From Bacillota bacterium (GTDB lineage: Bacteria > Bacillota > Clostridia > Acetivibrionales > DSM-1351), in NCBI GenBank assembly GCA_023441625.1, contig JAEZOA010000141.1:1-44844 (forward strand): 44,844 bases of DNA, written 5' to 3'. How positions within the stretch are numbered: the stretch's first letter is position 1; each line of letters begins with the position of its first letter. Below are positions 18,370 through 26,881 of the stretch, piece after piece. The translations under genes and the position numbers were made by a program. The notes under the pieces were generated by a model, which saw only the letters and a program-made list of their open reading frames with translations, ran no database searches and was not told the origin of the DNA.

Positions 18370-19401
18370 CTACTTAAACAACTCAGGGTATGCTGCCTTT
18401 GCCATATCTTCAACAGCAAGCACTGAATACTGTGATGTTGTGCTAATATGCTTATAAGGTACTGAAATTAATTTATTGTTTTTTACAGCATTTATTCCTG
18501 CCAAAGACTTGTCATCTTTTATAGATTTTGATAGAGATTCAAAGCTTACGTTACTATCATAATACCAGGAAGGCAAGCAAATAATATCTGGATTGTACTT
18601 TATCACCATCTCTTTAGAAAGCTGCGGCCAACCTTCCAAACCTTCCTTAGAAACTGGGTTAATAAGTCCGGCTCTTGTAACAACATCATCAAAGTTTGTT
18701 CCTTTACCGCTTGTGGAGTTCATTTCACTATAATCTATTATTGTAAGCTTATCCTCTTCCTTTAGAGCTGATAGTTTATCAGAAACCTCTTTAAGCTTTT
18801 CATCCATCCAATTAATTGTCTCTTCAGCCTGAGCTGATTGATCAGTTATTTTACCTAACAGCTTTAGCATTTCTTTTTCTTGTTCAACATTAGTTACGTT
18901 GTTTAAAACAAAAACTGTCACTTTTGCATCTCTTAATTGTTTTATAATATCCTGCTGAACCCACTCATCTACAAAAACTAAATCGGGCTGTAAGGCTATG
19001 ATTTTTTCAGCGTTTGTATCTAGCCTTGTTCCGACTCCCTTCGCTTCATCTGCTACATTTGATACATTAACATCGTCAACATAATGAGTCATAGCTGCAA
19101 TTCTACTTTTATCCACTAAAGAGAACAGCATTTCGCAGGTTCCTAATGGTAAACTAACTATTTTCACAGGCTTACTGGCAATAGTAACCGATGTACCTGC
19201 TGCATCAGCCAAGGTTAATGGATATTTCGTTGCATTGGTTGCTGTATTTTCTGTTGTTGTTGACGCAATACTAGCATTGCCTGCTGTATCTACAGCTTGT
19301 AAAGAATTTGCTGATTGATTATTCTGATTAATACCGCACCCAGAAAATAAAACTATTATTAAAGCAACTGACAAAATTGTCAAAAAAACTCTTCTTTTCA
19401 T
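18370..19401 (-). CDS. btuF: Cobalamin-binding lipoprotein of the ABC importer
   Basis: The extracellular substrate-binding lipoprotein that delivers corrinoid to BtuC. The lipoprotein signal peptide ends in LFSGC (Cys at residue 22). A Ser/Thr/Asn/Ala-rich tether of about 40 residues follows. The periplasmic_binding_2 fold then starts near KIVSLPLGTCEMLFSL, with LQPDLVFVDEWV and YNPDIICLPSWYYD further on. It has AAGGAGGAACC upstream of the ATG. It is the first gene under the cobalamin riboswitch. Confidence 0.93.
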   Translation of the reverse strand: MKRRVFLTILSVALIIVLFSGCGINQNNQSANSLQAVDTAGNASIASTTTENTATNATKYPLTLADAAGTSVTIASKPVKIVSLPLGTCEMLFSLVDKSRIAAMTHYVDDVNVSNVADEAKGVGTRLDTNAEKIIALQPDLVFVDEWVQQDIIKQLRDAKVTVFVLNNVTNVEQEKEMLKLLGKITDQSAQAEETINWMDEKLKEVSDKLSALKEEDKLTIIDYSEMNSTSGKGTNFDDVVTRAGLINPVSKEGLEGWPQLSKEMVIKYNPDIICLPSWYYDSNVSFESLSKSIKDDKSLAGINAVKNNKLISVPYKHISTTSQYSVLAVEDMAKAAYPELFK

Positions 19402-19434
19402 TTTAGGTTCCTCCTTGAGTATATGTTAAAGCTT

Positions 19435-19466
19435 CAAAAAACCCCTAAACAAAATATGTTTAGGGG
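19435..19466 (-). terminator. Riboswitch-controlled intrinsic terminator before btuF
   Basis: On the minus strand CCCCTAAACA and TGTTTAGGGG (19442-19466, 10-bp stem) are followed by six T residues. It lies between the cobalamin aptamer and the btuF ribosome binding site, so B12-dependent premature termination is the likely mode of control. Confidence 0.9.
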
Positions 19467-19587
19467 CCAAATTCTAATATATAGACAAATTAATTTGCCA
19501 GACACCCCCTATCTCTCGTAGAGTTTAAGAATCATTGAATAAATACTTCCCATTTTTGAGATTTGTTACTCAATTATTCTTAGTGTA

Positions 19588-19735
19588 AAAATACAGACAG
19601 GTATTCTGACTTAGGCATCATCACTCTCTAATCCTTCCCAGTAATTAAACCAGTGGATAATTTAGAGAACTCCCCCAACACAGCGGCGGGACCGTGCAGG
19701 ACTTAAACCTGCTTCCCATAATCTGTAGTTTCTAT
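19588..19735 (-). ncRNA. Cobalamin riboswitch (aptamer)
   Basis: Read on the minus strand, the conserved core GGGAAGCAGGT, then AGTCCTGCACGGTCCCGCC and CTGTGTTGG, is followed by CACTGG, TGGGAAGG, GATGATGCCTAAGTCAG and AATACCTGTCTG (B12 box). The closing P1 helix can form from TACAGA (19722-19727) and TCTGTA (19592-19597). It precedes btuF, btuC, btuD, cobU and cobS, with a terminator at 19435-19466. An 11-bp inverted repeat (19743-19753 with 19762-19772) sits just 5' of the aptamer. Confidence 0.95.
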
Positions 19736-19884
19736 ATGAGTTAATTACTATCGGCTTTATTCGATAGTAATTGACTTTGTTATATTGTCGCTCCGATTGC
19801 TTAGAGAACACAAATGTTACTGCTTTATTAATAATAATACATTGAGATAGTAATAGCAAACCTATTTTCAAGTTTTTTTAAAAA

Positions 19885-20532
19885 TCACCAGTCTATGATT
19901 TCAAATAATTCATGAATATTAGAACCCTTAGTATCTATTTGTTCCCAATCAATATGTGTTTGTTTGATAAATACTTCCATACTACTCTGTGTTATTGAAA
20001 ATATATTTCTAACAAATGTTTTTTTAACACTTAGCCTTGATAACATCATTTCACAAGAATTCCCATAACTATTTAAATAGTTATATATATCTTTTTTTGC
20101 TTTGAATTCTTCTATTTCAAAGCCTAATTGTTTTTCTATATATCTAGCAACTTCTTGACCATTATATTTAGGAATATGTAAGCAAGCTAAATATTCAAAA
20201 TCCGGATTATCTATTATTAAAAAATGTGGTACATTTCTTTTGTTATTTTGCAAATCACAATACTTTATTAATTCTATAAGATTTTGTTTTTCACCTTGAT
20301 GTTTATGTAATCTATCTAAATCAATAATAATAAATTTAGCGAGACAGTTATTTTTAGAGTCAATCTTTATTACATCCAAAAAATTACTGTAGCCACCACC
20401 ATGCATGTTTATTGGTTTTAAAGCCAATTCAACTCCTTGATTTACTCTCATTGCATCAAAATAGTGATATTCTGTATCTCCCTCGCAAAAGATTGTAAAC
20501 TTTTTGCGAAAGTGCTGTATTTTTCTACTCAA
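19885..20532 (-). CDS. RloB/AbiLii-like protein (TOPRIM-like fold)
   Basis: A 215-residue protein matching the RloB family pattern: a beta strand ending in FCEGDTEYHYF (family form EGxxTExxYF), a DxD element in IIIDLDRLHKH, and DNPDFEYLACLH (family form SNPxFExWLLLH). RloB proteins have TOPRIM-like acidic active sites and are predicted nucleases. The family includes AbiLii of the lactococcal AbiL abortive-infection system, which pairs with an ATPase. Here the start overlaps the preceding ATPase gene by eight bases, so the two form one unit. Nuclease activity and a defence role are inferences. Confidence 0.82.
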   Translation of the reverse strand: MSRKIQHFRKKFTIFCEGDTEYHYFDAMRVNQGVELALKPINMHGGGYSNFLDVIKIDSKNNCLAKFIIIDLDRLHKHQGEKQNLIELIKYCDLQNNKRNVPHFLIIDNPDFEYLACLHIPKYNGQEVARYIEKQLGFEIEEFKAKKDIYNYLNSYGNSCEMMLSRLSVKKTFVRNIFSITQSSMEVFIKQTHIDWEQIDTKGSNIHELFEIIDW

Positions 20533-21748
20533 ATGCAGTTCCTCCCAAAATTCCCTTCATATAAAATTCGTAAATTTTTGTAGTTTCATATCGTACTTCT
20601 GGAAAATCTGCGAGAGAATATATTTCAGAATTTAAAGAATATCTATCTTTAGTTATAAAATATATTTGTTCTTTCATATATGTTTTTAAATCCAAATGCA
20701 ATACATTATGTGTTGAAAATATAAACTGTCCTGTATGTGTTTTCCCATTAATAAATGCAATGACTCTATCAGATAATATTGGATTTAAAACTCTATCCAT
20801 TTCATCCGCAAATACTATTTTATCTTCATAAACCACCCTAAATATTTGTACTGCCCACGCAAAAAATTCACGAACTCCTGTAGAATCACTTCTTAATTCT
20901 CTGCTAAATAAATCACCATTTTTCTTTTTTCTTATAATCTTAGTCTCACTGTATGGCTTTTCTTCATCAATTTCAATACTTTCAATACTATAATCTACCA
21001 TTTTAAATATATCTACATATCTTTTGTCTCTTAAGATTCTTATATCATCCTCTTCACGCTTCATATCCTTATATATATCATAATTTATTCCAATAGCTTC
21101 TGGATATAACTTGTTATTAATCCAATTCACAAAAACAACAGCATGTTCATACCCTAAAATTGCTAATTTCGTTACAAATAGTCCCATATTACCTTTATTA
21201 TATTTTGTATTTTCAAATATATCACTAATATCCTTCGATAATCCAAGAACTTTAATACTATAATTTAACCTAACTTCAGTTTTATCAACTATTTTTTTTC
21301 GTTTAATAACAAGCACATCTTTCTTTGTAATGTCTTTCTTTTGTCTAATAGCTAATTTTTCTTCAACAATTCCAAGAAAATCAATCTCTAAGAAATATGA
21401 ATATATATATCCATTTTCAATAATTTCTATTTCAAAATGTTGCTTAGTATCACAATTGAATGGGCTGTTGTCAGTCAAATTATTCACATTAACATATGAT
21501 TTATAAGCTCGTACACTTTCATTATCTTTAAACAATTTTTTGAGGAACTTTATACTATTAATAAAATTTGATTTTCCACCAGCATTTTCACCTATAATTA
21601 TAGCTGTTTTTAATATGTTTACTCCTGCTTGAGTCTCTGTATAGTTTTCTGGAAACCTATTTTTCACCTTAGTTCCTGGTGCAGCTAAATCAAACTCTGC
21701 TAAATCACAAAAGGAACAAAAATTTTTAAATTTATAATTCCAAAGCAT
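20525..21748 (-). CDS. RloA/AbiLi-like AAA ATPase (SMC/OLD-type ABC ATPase)
   Basis: A 407-residue ATPase of the AAA_15/AAA_21 type. Walker A GENAGGKS is at about residues 53-60. A signature-like DSTGVREFF, Walker B IVFADEMDRVLNP and the switch histidine in FSTHNVLHLD complete the site. Such ATPases pair with RloB, OLD or TOPRIM effectors in anti-phage systems, and this gene overlaps an RloB-like partner. The frame opens at an ATG at 21757, but AAGGAG lies directly against that codon. The ATG at 21746-21748 has nine-base spacing and is preferred. The pair appears more AT-rich than its neighbours by eye, in keeping with transfer. Confidence 0.85.
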   Translation of the reverse strand: MLWNYKFKNFCSFCDLAEFDLAAPGTKVKNRFPENYTETQAGVNILKTAIIIGENAGGKSNFINSIKFLKKLFKDNESVRAYKSYVNVNNLTDNSPFNCDTKQHFEIEIIENGYIYSYFLEIDFLGIVEEKLAIRQKKDITKKDVLVIKRKKIVDKTEVRLNYSIKVLGLSKDISDIFENTKYNKGNMGLFVTKLAILGYEHAVVFVNWINNKLYPEAIGINYDIYKDMKREEDDIRILRDKRYVDIFKMVDYSIESIEIDEEKPYSETKIIRKKKNGDLFSRELRSDSTGVREFFAWAVQIFRVVYEDKIVFADEMDRVLNPILSDRVIAFINGKTHTGQFIFSTHNVLHLDLKTYMKEQIYFITKDRYSLNSEIYSLADFPEVRYETTKIYEFYMKGILGGTAFE

Positions 21749-21826
21749 TCCTTTCATCTCCTTGACAAAACATTTTTTAGGTTTTCATCTTCCTATATTC
21801 TTATTATATGCATTTTTTTAAATTTG

Positions 21827-21846
21827 TAAACCATATTTATGGTTTA
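21827..21846. promoter_or_regulatory. Dyad upstream of the RloA/RloB pair
   Basis: TAAACCATA and TATGGTTTA form a perfect 9-bp dyad around two T residues, in the 138-bp gap between deoB and the ATPase start. No T-tract follows in either direction. A repressor operator for the defence pair or a transcription end of deoB are both possible. Confidence 0.4.
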
Positions 21847-21886
21847 TATCTTCATATAATTCTTAATAAGTCAAATTTAAATTAAT

Positions 21887-23065
21887 TCATTTCAGAATTT
21901 GCTCAAGGAAGCTCTCCCCAGGAAATACATTGTCTATATTAAATATATCAGCAATAGTACTGGCAAGATCAGCAAATGACTTTCTCGTTCCCAGGTTAAT
22001 GTTCTTTTTTATTTTTTGTCCATACAAAATAATTGGTACATATTCCCTTGAATGGTCAGTGCTCTCTGTAGTCGGATCACAACCATGATCAGCTGTAATT
22101 ATAAGCAAATCATTTTCATTCATTACAGACATTATCTCAGGAAGTCTTTTGTCAAACTCCTCTATTGCCTGCTTGTAACCCTCCACGTTATTTCTATGCC
22201 CATAAATCATATCAAAATCCACTAAGTTTGTGAAAATTATCCCCTTATTCTGTTTCTTCATATAATCCAAAGTTATATCTACACCATTCATATTGCTTTT
22301 CGTATGTTCTGCTTCTGTAATACCCTTTTTGGAAAAAATATCTTCAATCTTGCCTACTGCAATTACATCCAAGCCCTTTTGCTTCATCTTGTCTAAAATG
22401 GTATCAGATGGTGGCTCAGCGGCAAAATCTCTCCTATTAGTAGTTCGTGTAAAGCTGCCTGGCTGCCCTAGAAAAGGCCTTGCAATAACGCGCCCAACCA
22501 TATCCTTACCCTGTAGCATATCTCTAGCTATCTGGCATATTTTGTAAAGCTCATCTATTGGAACAATTTCTTCATGAGCTGCTATTTGAAAAACACTGTC
22601 AGCTGATGTATATACTATTAGCTTACCAGTATTCATATGTTCTTCTCCAAACTCTTTTATTATCTCTGTTCCTGAGGCTACACAATTAGCGAGCACTCCT
22701 CTCCCTGTTAGCTTCTCAAACTTCTCTAAAATATCCTTTGAAAAGCCTTGGGGATATGTTGGGAATGGGTATTCGAGCTGAATACCTGCTATTTCCCAGT
22801 GACCAGTTATAGTATCCTTTCCCTTTGACACCTCTACCATTCTCCCAAAGCAGCCTTCAATAACCTGTGATACAGGCAAGTAGTCAATACCATCTATTTT
22901 CCCAATTCCTAGCCTACTAAGATTAGGCATATCTATACTTCCATACACTTTCACTATATTCCCGACTGTATTACTTCCGCTATCTCCAAATTCAGCTGCA
23001 TCAGGGAGCTCCCCGATTCCTACACTATCCAGAACTATTAAAATTACTCTATCTATAGTTGGCAT
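21887..23065 (-). CDS. deoB: Phosphopentomutase
   Basis: Interconverts ribose-1-phosphate (or deoxyribose-1-phosphate) and the 5-phosphate, in nucleoside salvage. The 392-residue length is standard. The alkaline-phosphatase-fold metal site appears as VLDSVGIGELPDAAEFGD with GSNTVGNI at the N-terminus (the catalytic Thr is the one in SNT), and TADHGCDPTTESTDHSREYVP near the C-terminus. GAGGAG lies before the ATG. No other deo gene is adjacent. Confidence 0.96.
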   Translation of the reverse strand: MPTIDRVILIVLDSVGIGELPDAAEFGDSGSNTVGNIVKVYGSIDMPNLSRLGIGKIDGIDYLPVSQVIEGCFGRMVEVSKGKDTITGHWEIAGIQLEYPFPTYPQGFSKDILEKFEKLTGRGVLANCVASGTEIIKEFGEEHMNTGKLIVYTSADSVFQIAAHEEIVPIDELYKICQIARDMLQGKDMVGRVIARPFLGQPGSFTRTTNRRDFAAEPPSDTILDKMKQKGLDVIAVGKIEDIFSKKGITEAEHTKSNMNGVDITLDYMKKQNKGIIFTNLVDFDMIYGHRNNVEGYKQAIEEFDKRLPEIMSVMNENDLLIITADHGCDPTTESTDHSREYVPIILYGQKIKKNINLGTRKSFADLASTIADIFNIDNVFPGESFLEQILK

Positions 23066-23441
23066 ATCACTTTTCTCCTCGTTGTTATTTTAACTCAAAT
23101 ATATTTAATCTCAATTAATTTTTATTAATACCAATTTATCACAATTTGCAAATAAATAAAATAGGCTTCTCTACCCTTCTTACTCTTTAGTCAGCTGTCC
23201 TTTCCATCTTTTTTATTGCTTATCAAGTATACTTATATATTAACATAATACAAAACACCTTCCAATAATTTTGCCCTCAATAATCAGATATAACCTATAT
23301 TTCATAAATATTAAGTTTTAGTCCTATCCTAAAATTCATACCAATATTAGCCTATTTTATGATATAGTATTATAGTGGTTTTCAGTTTAATTTTTATGAT
23401 GAAGACTATTAATGTTTTTTGAAGGGGAATGGTAAAGTAAT
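23066..23441. other. Intergenic region between divergent deoB and capA-like genes
   Basis: This stretch of 376 bases is AT-rich and holds the upstream regions of two divergent genes. I see no convincing open frame, RNA gene or long inverted repeat. On the plus strand TATGATATAGTATTATAG near 23360-23376 could contain a -10 element for the capA-like gene, but no clear -35 is present. Confidence 0.5.
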
Positions 23442-24962
23442 ATGAAAACTAAAATGCGTCTATTTAAACATACTTTTACAGTACTAAGTATAATGTGTTG
23501 TATTATGCTTGGTAGCACATCTATCATAAATGCTCTTAGTAAATTCGATTCCAACGTATCTTTAAGCAATGATAATAAGAATCCGAATAATGCTGTAAGC
23601 AATGAGACTGCACAGTCTTCTGATACTGCAGTTGATTCAGCAGCCAAAGTGTCAACCGATAAAACTGCTGATTTAATAGCTCAAGCATCAACTAATACAT
23701 CCGCTAATTTAGCATCCGAACCATCTAATAGTACATCGTCTAATTCAACAGCAAAACCATCTACTAGTATAACAGCCGATCCAGCAGCTAAAACATCTAC
23801 TAGTACATCAACTATACCTACTTCAGATAATAATTCATCTATCTCTTCTGACCCAGCTGGAGTCACTGATGAAAAGGATATTACTAATGATACCCAACCT
23901 GTTCAGCCACAGGAGATTTTACCTGCAACAATAACAATATCTGCAGTTGGTGATATAATGGCACATCAGGGTAATTTGAATAATGCATACAATCCTAAAA
24001 CTGGTACATATGATTTTAGCGGCTTTCTAGAGTATGTTAAACCTTACTTAACAAATTCAGATTTAACAATAGGAAATTTTGAAACTGTAACAGCAGGACC
24101 CAAATCTGGTTATACAAGTTACCCATCATTTAATACTCCTGATGCAATGTTAACCGCCCTATCAAATTCAGGTTTTGATGTTTTAGCTACAGCAAATAAT
24201 CATTGCCTTGATAGAGGTATAGATGGTTTAACAAGAACTATTAAAAAAATAGCAGAAAACAAAATGACTAATGTAGGCAGTTCAATTGATGGAAAAAACA
24301 AATATACTACCAAAGAAATTAATGGAATTAAAGTCAGTATTCTTTCTTATTCTTATGCCTTTAATGGTAATGATGCAAAACTCAGTTCAAATCAAAAAAT
24401 CAAGTACTTGAGTCCTATTAATGAAGCTCAAATAAAGAATGATATTAAAACAGTAAAAGATGAAGGTACCGATGCTGTTATAGTAGTAATTCATTGGGGT
24501 ACTGAGTATCAAAGAACACCTAACACCTCACAAACCTCACTCTCCAAAAAAGTATTATCATGGGGAGCTGATATAATACTTGGTTCTCATCCACATGTGG
24601 TTCAAAAATCAGAAATAATTAAGGTGAATGGAAAAGATAAATTTGTCATATATTCAATGGGTAATTTTATTTCCGGGTATAGAAGAACAGATAAAGGGGT
24701 TAGGCCAAACAAGGTATACACAGAGGATGGCGTAATTGTCCAGCTTCAGCTTGAAAAGGATCCAAAGGGTGGTGTTATCATAAAGAAGGCCGATTACATA
24801 CCAACTTGGGTTGATAAGTACTATGTAAACAACAGACCTGTATATAAGATAATTCCTATTCCAAGCGCTGACATTACTGCTCCATACATAACAAAAAATA
24901 ATAAAAACTTTATTAAACAGTCCTACAAAAATACTATGGATATAATGACAATATTTAATTGA
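23442..24962 (+). CDS. CapA-family secreted phosphoesterase with Ser/Thr-rich tether
   Basis: A 506-residue exported protein. An N-terminal hydrophobic signal or anchor spans about 10-32. Residues 40-155 are low-complexity, rich in Ser, Thr, Ala, Asn and Lys, and look like a wall-spanning tether. The CapA/PGA_cap metallophosphoesterase domain follows: GDIMAHQ (from 170), GNFETV, ANNHCLDRG, IHWGTEYQ, GSHPHVVQ and YSMGNFIS. CapA proteins take part in poly-gamma-glutamate or capsule handling; no pgsB or pgsC neighbours are present, so the substrate is open. GAAGGGG lies about 13 bases before the ATG. An LTA-synthase-like gene follows after 87 bases. Confidence 0.9.
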   Translation: MKTKMRLFKHTFTVLSIMCCIMLGSTSIINALSKFDSNVSLSNDNKNPNNAVSNETAQSSDTAVDSAAKVSTDKTADLIAQASTNTSANLASEPSNSTSSNSTAKPSTSITADPAAKTSTSTSTIPTSDNNSSISSDPAGVTDEKDITNDTQPVQPQEILPATITISAVGDIMAHQGNLNNAYNPKTGTYDFSGFLEYVKPYLTNSDLTIGNFETVTAGPKSGYTSYPSFNTPDAMLTALSNSGFDVLATANNHCLDRGIDGLTRTIKKIAENKMTNVGSSIDGKNKYTTKEINGIKVSILSYSYAFNGNDAKLSSNQKIKYLSPINEAQIKNDIKTVKDEGTDAVIVVIHWGTEYQRTPNTSQTSLSKKVLSWGADIILGSHPHVVQKSEIIKVNGKDKFVIYSMGNFISGYRRTDKGVRPNKVYTEDGVIVQLQLEKDPKGGVIIKKADYIPTWVDKYYVNNRPVYKIIPIPSADITAPYITKNNKNFIKQSYKNTMDIMTIFN

Positions 24963-25049
24963 TTTACAAATCTACTGAATTCTTATAAAATGTATCTTGT
25001 GCCTTAAATATTTGACTACATGTAATACAAGAGGAGACCTTAAGCGGGA

Positions 25050-26873
25050 ATGTTTAAAGATTTTTTTACAATGAGCTTTAAAAAAATGCAAGTCGCTTTC
25101 AAAGATAAATCCTTTAGAAAACTAGCTATTGTCATTATTCTATTTATAATTATGAATGCCTTAAAGAGTAGCTTATATGACTATTTTTTAATACCTCAAG
25201 CTAATAAGGATATTTTTAATTATAAATTTTGGTTTACATTGTTGTGTTGTATTATAGTATATTCTATTGTGCTGAGTTTTAAATCCAGATATGTTTTCTT
25301 AGTATTTTTTGCTATACAATGTATATATATCTATGTGAATATATCCTATTATTTATATTACCATAGTTATCTTCATATTTTGCAGTGGTTTTCACTATTT
25401 AAGGAAGCTTTAATATCTGCTACACACTTAGCCAATCCTATAAGCGTCCAGCTTTTGGTGGTATTTATTGATGTCCCTTTTGCACTATATATTTTTTTTA
25501 AAGGTTTTAAAAAAGAAGTTAGAAAATATAGATTTCCTGCATTAAAAAACATCATACTAATATCGGCAATTTTAGCTTTAAGTTTTATTGAGATAAATAA
25601 TTATGCAGATGGTAAGTCTATAGTCCACTATATGGATGATAGATATACTGGTGAGTCGGAAATCGTAACAAGATATGGCACTTTGGTAAATAGTGGAATA
25701 AATATAGTACAAAATTATAGTGAAAAAAAATTAATTGAGCAGCTAAACTATGGGAAAAAGCTTTCTAATCCTGTTTCAACTATTGTTGGTAATAACAATA
25801 AAAACTCACCGTCAATTAATAGGGCCAAGCCAAACTATGTAATTATACAGGTTGAGTCTATGGATTCTAATATTGTTAAACAACAATACAAAGACTCCTA
25901 TGTTATGCCGTACCTTAACTCTCTACGTGAAAATAGCGTATATTACCCATATACTCTGAGCTATCATCAAGGAGGAGGAACTTCAGACACTGAGTTCTCT
26001 ATAATAAATAGCCTAGAACCCCTTGATTCATTCCCTGCAATTAAGCTCACATCATATAATTATAATAATTCCGTTGTCTCAAAGCTATCAAAGAATGCCT
26101 ACTCAGCAATGGCTTTTCATGGAAATGTTGGCACCTTCTATAATAGAGATATTGCATTTTCGAAAATGGGTTTTAAAAAATTCTATGATATAAACTCAAT
26201 GGATTATAATGACGAAGGTTGGGGTGCTCCAGATGACAAGGTTTTTTCCTTTGCTCTTGATAAAATGTCAAAGAGTAGTGAACCCTTCCTATCATACATT
26301 ATCACCATGACCAGTCATGGTCCCTTCGAAAGCGCAAGGAACTACTACAATAACAGTAAGTATGACGAAATTGAAGAAGAACTCGTTAAGAATTATTTTC
26401 ATTCTATGAACTATGTAGATGCTTCAATAAAGGAATTTGTGTCAAAAGTTCAGGAGCAGTACCCCAATACCTATATCTTTATTTTTGGTGACCATACTCC
26501 TAATATTCATACTGAGGATTACTATCAATCTTCATTTTTTGATGGAGATATGTATTTTGAGTTTGTGCCATTATATATTATCACCCCTGATAATAAAAAG
26601 CGTATTGAAGATTCAGAAGTAGCGTCATTCTTGGATATTTCCCCAACTATTTTAGGTTCATCAAATATACCATATACTGTTTATTCAGATGGAATAAACC
26701 TATTAAATAAAAGCAGAGATTCTATGAATATACCACTCAAGAACTCATCCTTTGACAGAGAGTGGTTATACCAACGTATTTCTACGTACACCTACAGTGA
26801 AGAAGAACCACTTTGGATAAAATACCTACCTTCGTTTATAACTTCAAACCTTATTGAACGACACAGAAAGTAA
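25050..26873 (+). CDS. LTA synthase family membrane sulfatase/phosphoglycerol transferase
   Basis: A 607-residue polytopic enzyme. Five helices lie in residues 25-182, then an extracellular alkaline-phosphatase-like domain. Active-site residues known from LtaS can be seen: the metal-binding Glu269 in IIQVESMD, the nucleophile Thr311 in GGGTSDTEFS, and IFGDHTPNI for the second metal site; MTSHGPF is also typical. The family transfers glycerol-phosphate from phosphatidylglycerol to build lipoteichoic acid or decorates other glycopolymers. It probably forms an envelope operon with the preceding CapA-like gene. Exact product unknown. GAGGAG is 14 bases before the ATG. Confidence 0.9.
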   Translation: MFKDFFTMSFKKMQVAFKDKSFRKLAIVIILFIIMNALKSSLYDYFLIPQANKDIFNYKFWFTLLCCIIVYSIVLSFKSRYVFLVFFAIQCIYIYVNISYYLYYHSYLHILQWFSLFKEALISATHLANPISVQLLVVFIDVPFALYIFFKGFKKEVRKYRFPALKNIILISAILALSFIEINNYADGKSIVHYMDDRYTGESEIVTRYGTLVNSGINIVQNYSEKKLIEQLNYGKKLSNPVSTIVGNNNKNSPSINRAKPNYVIIQVESMDSNIVKQQYKDSYVMPYLNSLRENSVYYPYTLSYHQGGGTSDTEFSIINSLEPLDSFPAIKLTSYNYNNSVVSKLSKNAYSAMAFHGNVGTFYNRDIAFSKMGFKKFYDINSMDYNDEGWGAPDDKVFSFALDKMSKSSEPFLSYIITMTSHGPFESARNYYNNSKYDEIEEELVKNYFHSMNYVDASIKEFVSKVQEQYPNTYIFIFGDHTPNIHTEDYYQSSFFDGDMYFEFVPLYIITPDNKKRIEDSEVASFLDISPTILGSSNIPYTVYSDGINLLNKSRDSMNIPLKNSSFDREWLYQRISTYTYSEEEPLWIKYLPSFITSNLIERHRK

Positions 26874-26881
26874 GCGTAATA

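Noticed and set aside
19662..19871. 69-codon frame across the cobalamin riboswitch
   Set aside because: It overlaps the conserved aptamer core on the same strand; the sequence constraint is that of the RNA.
23600..23830. Short recurring ACATCTACTAGTA-like units as a CRISPR or tandem array
   Set aside because: They are degenerate codon repeats within the Ser/Thr-rich tether of a protein, without spacers or regular period.
23681..23866. Val/Asp/Leu-rich minus-strand frame inside the CapA-like gene
   Set aside because: It is the mirror of the Ser/Thr/Ala low-complexity tether and carries no independent signal.
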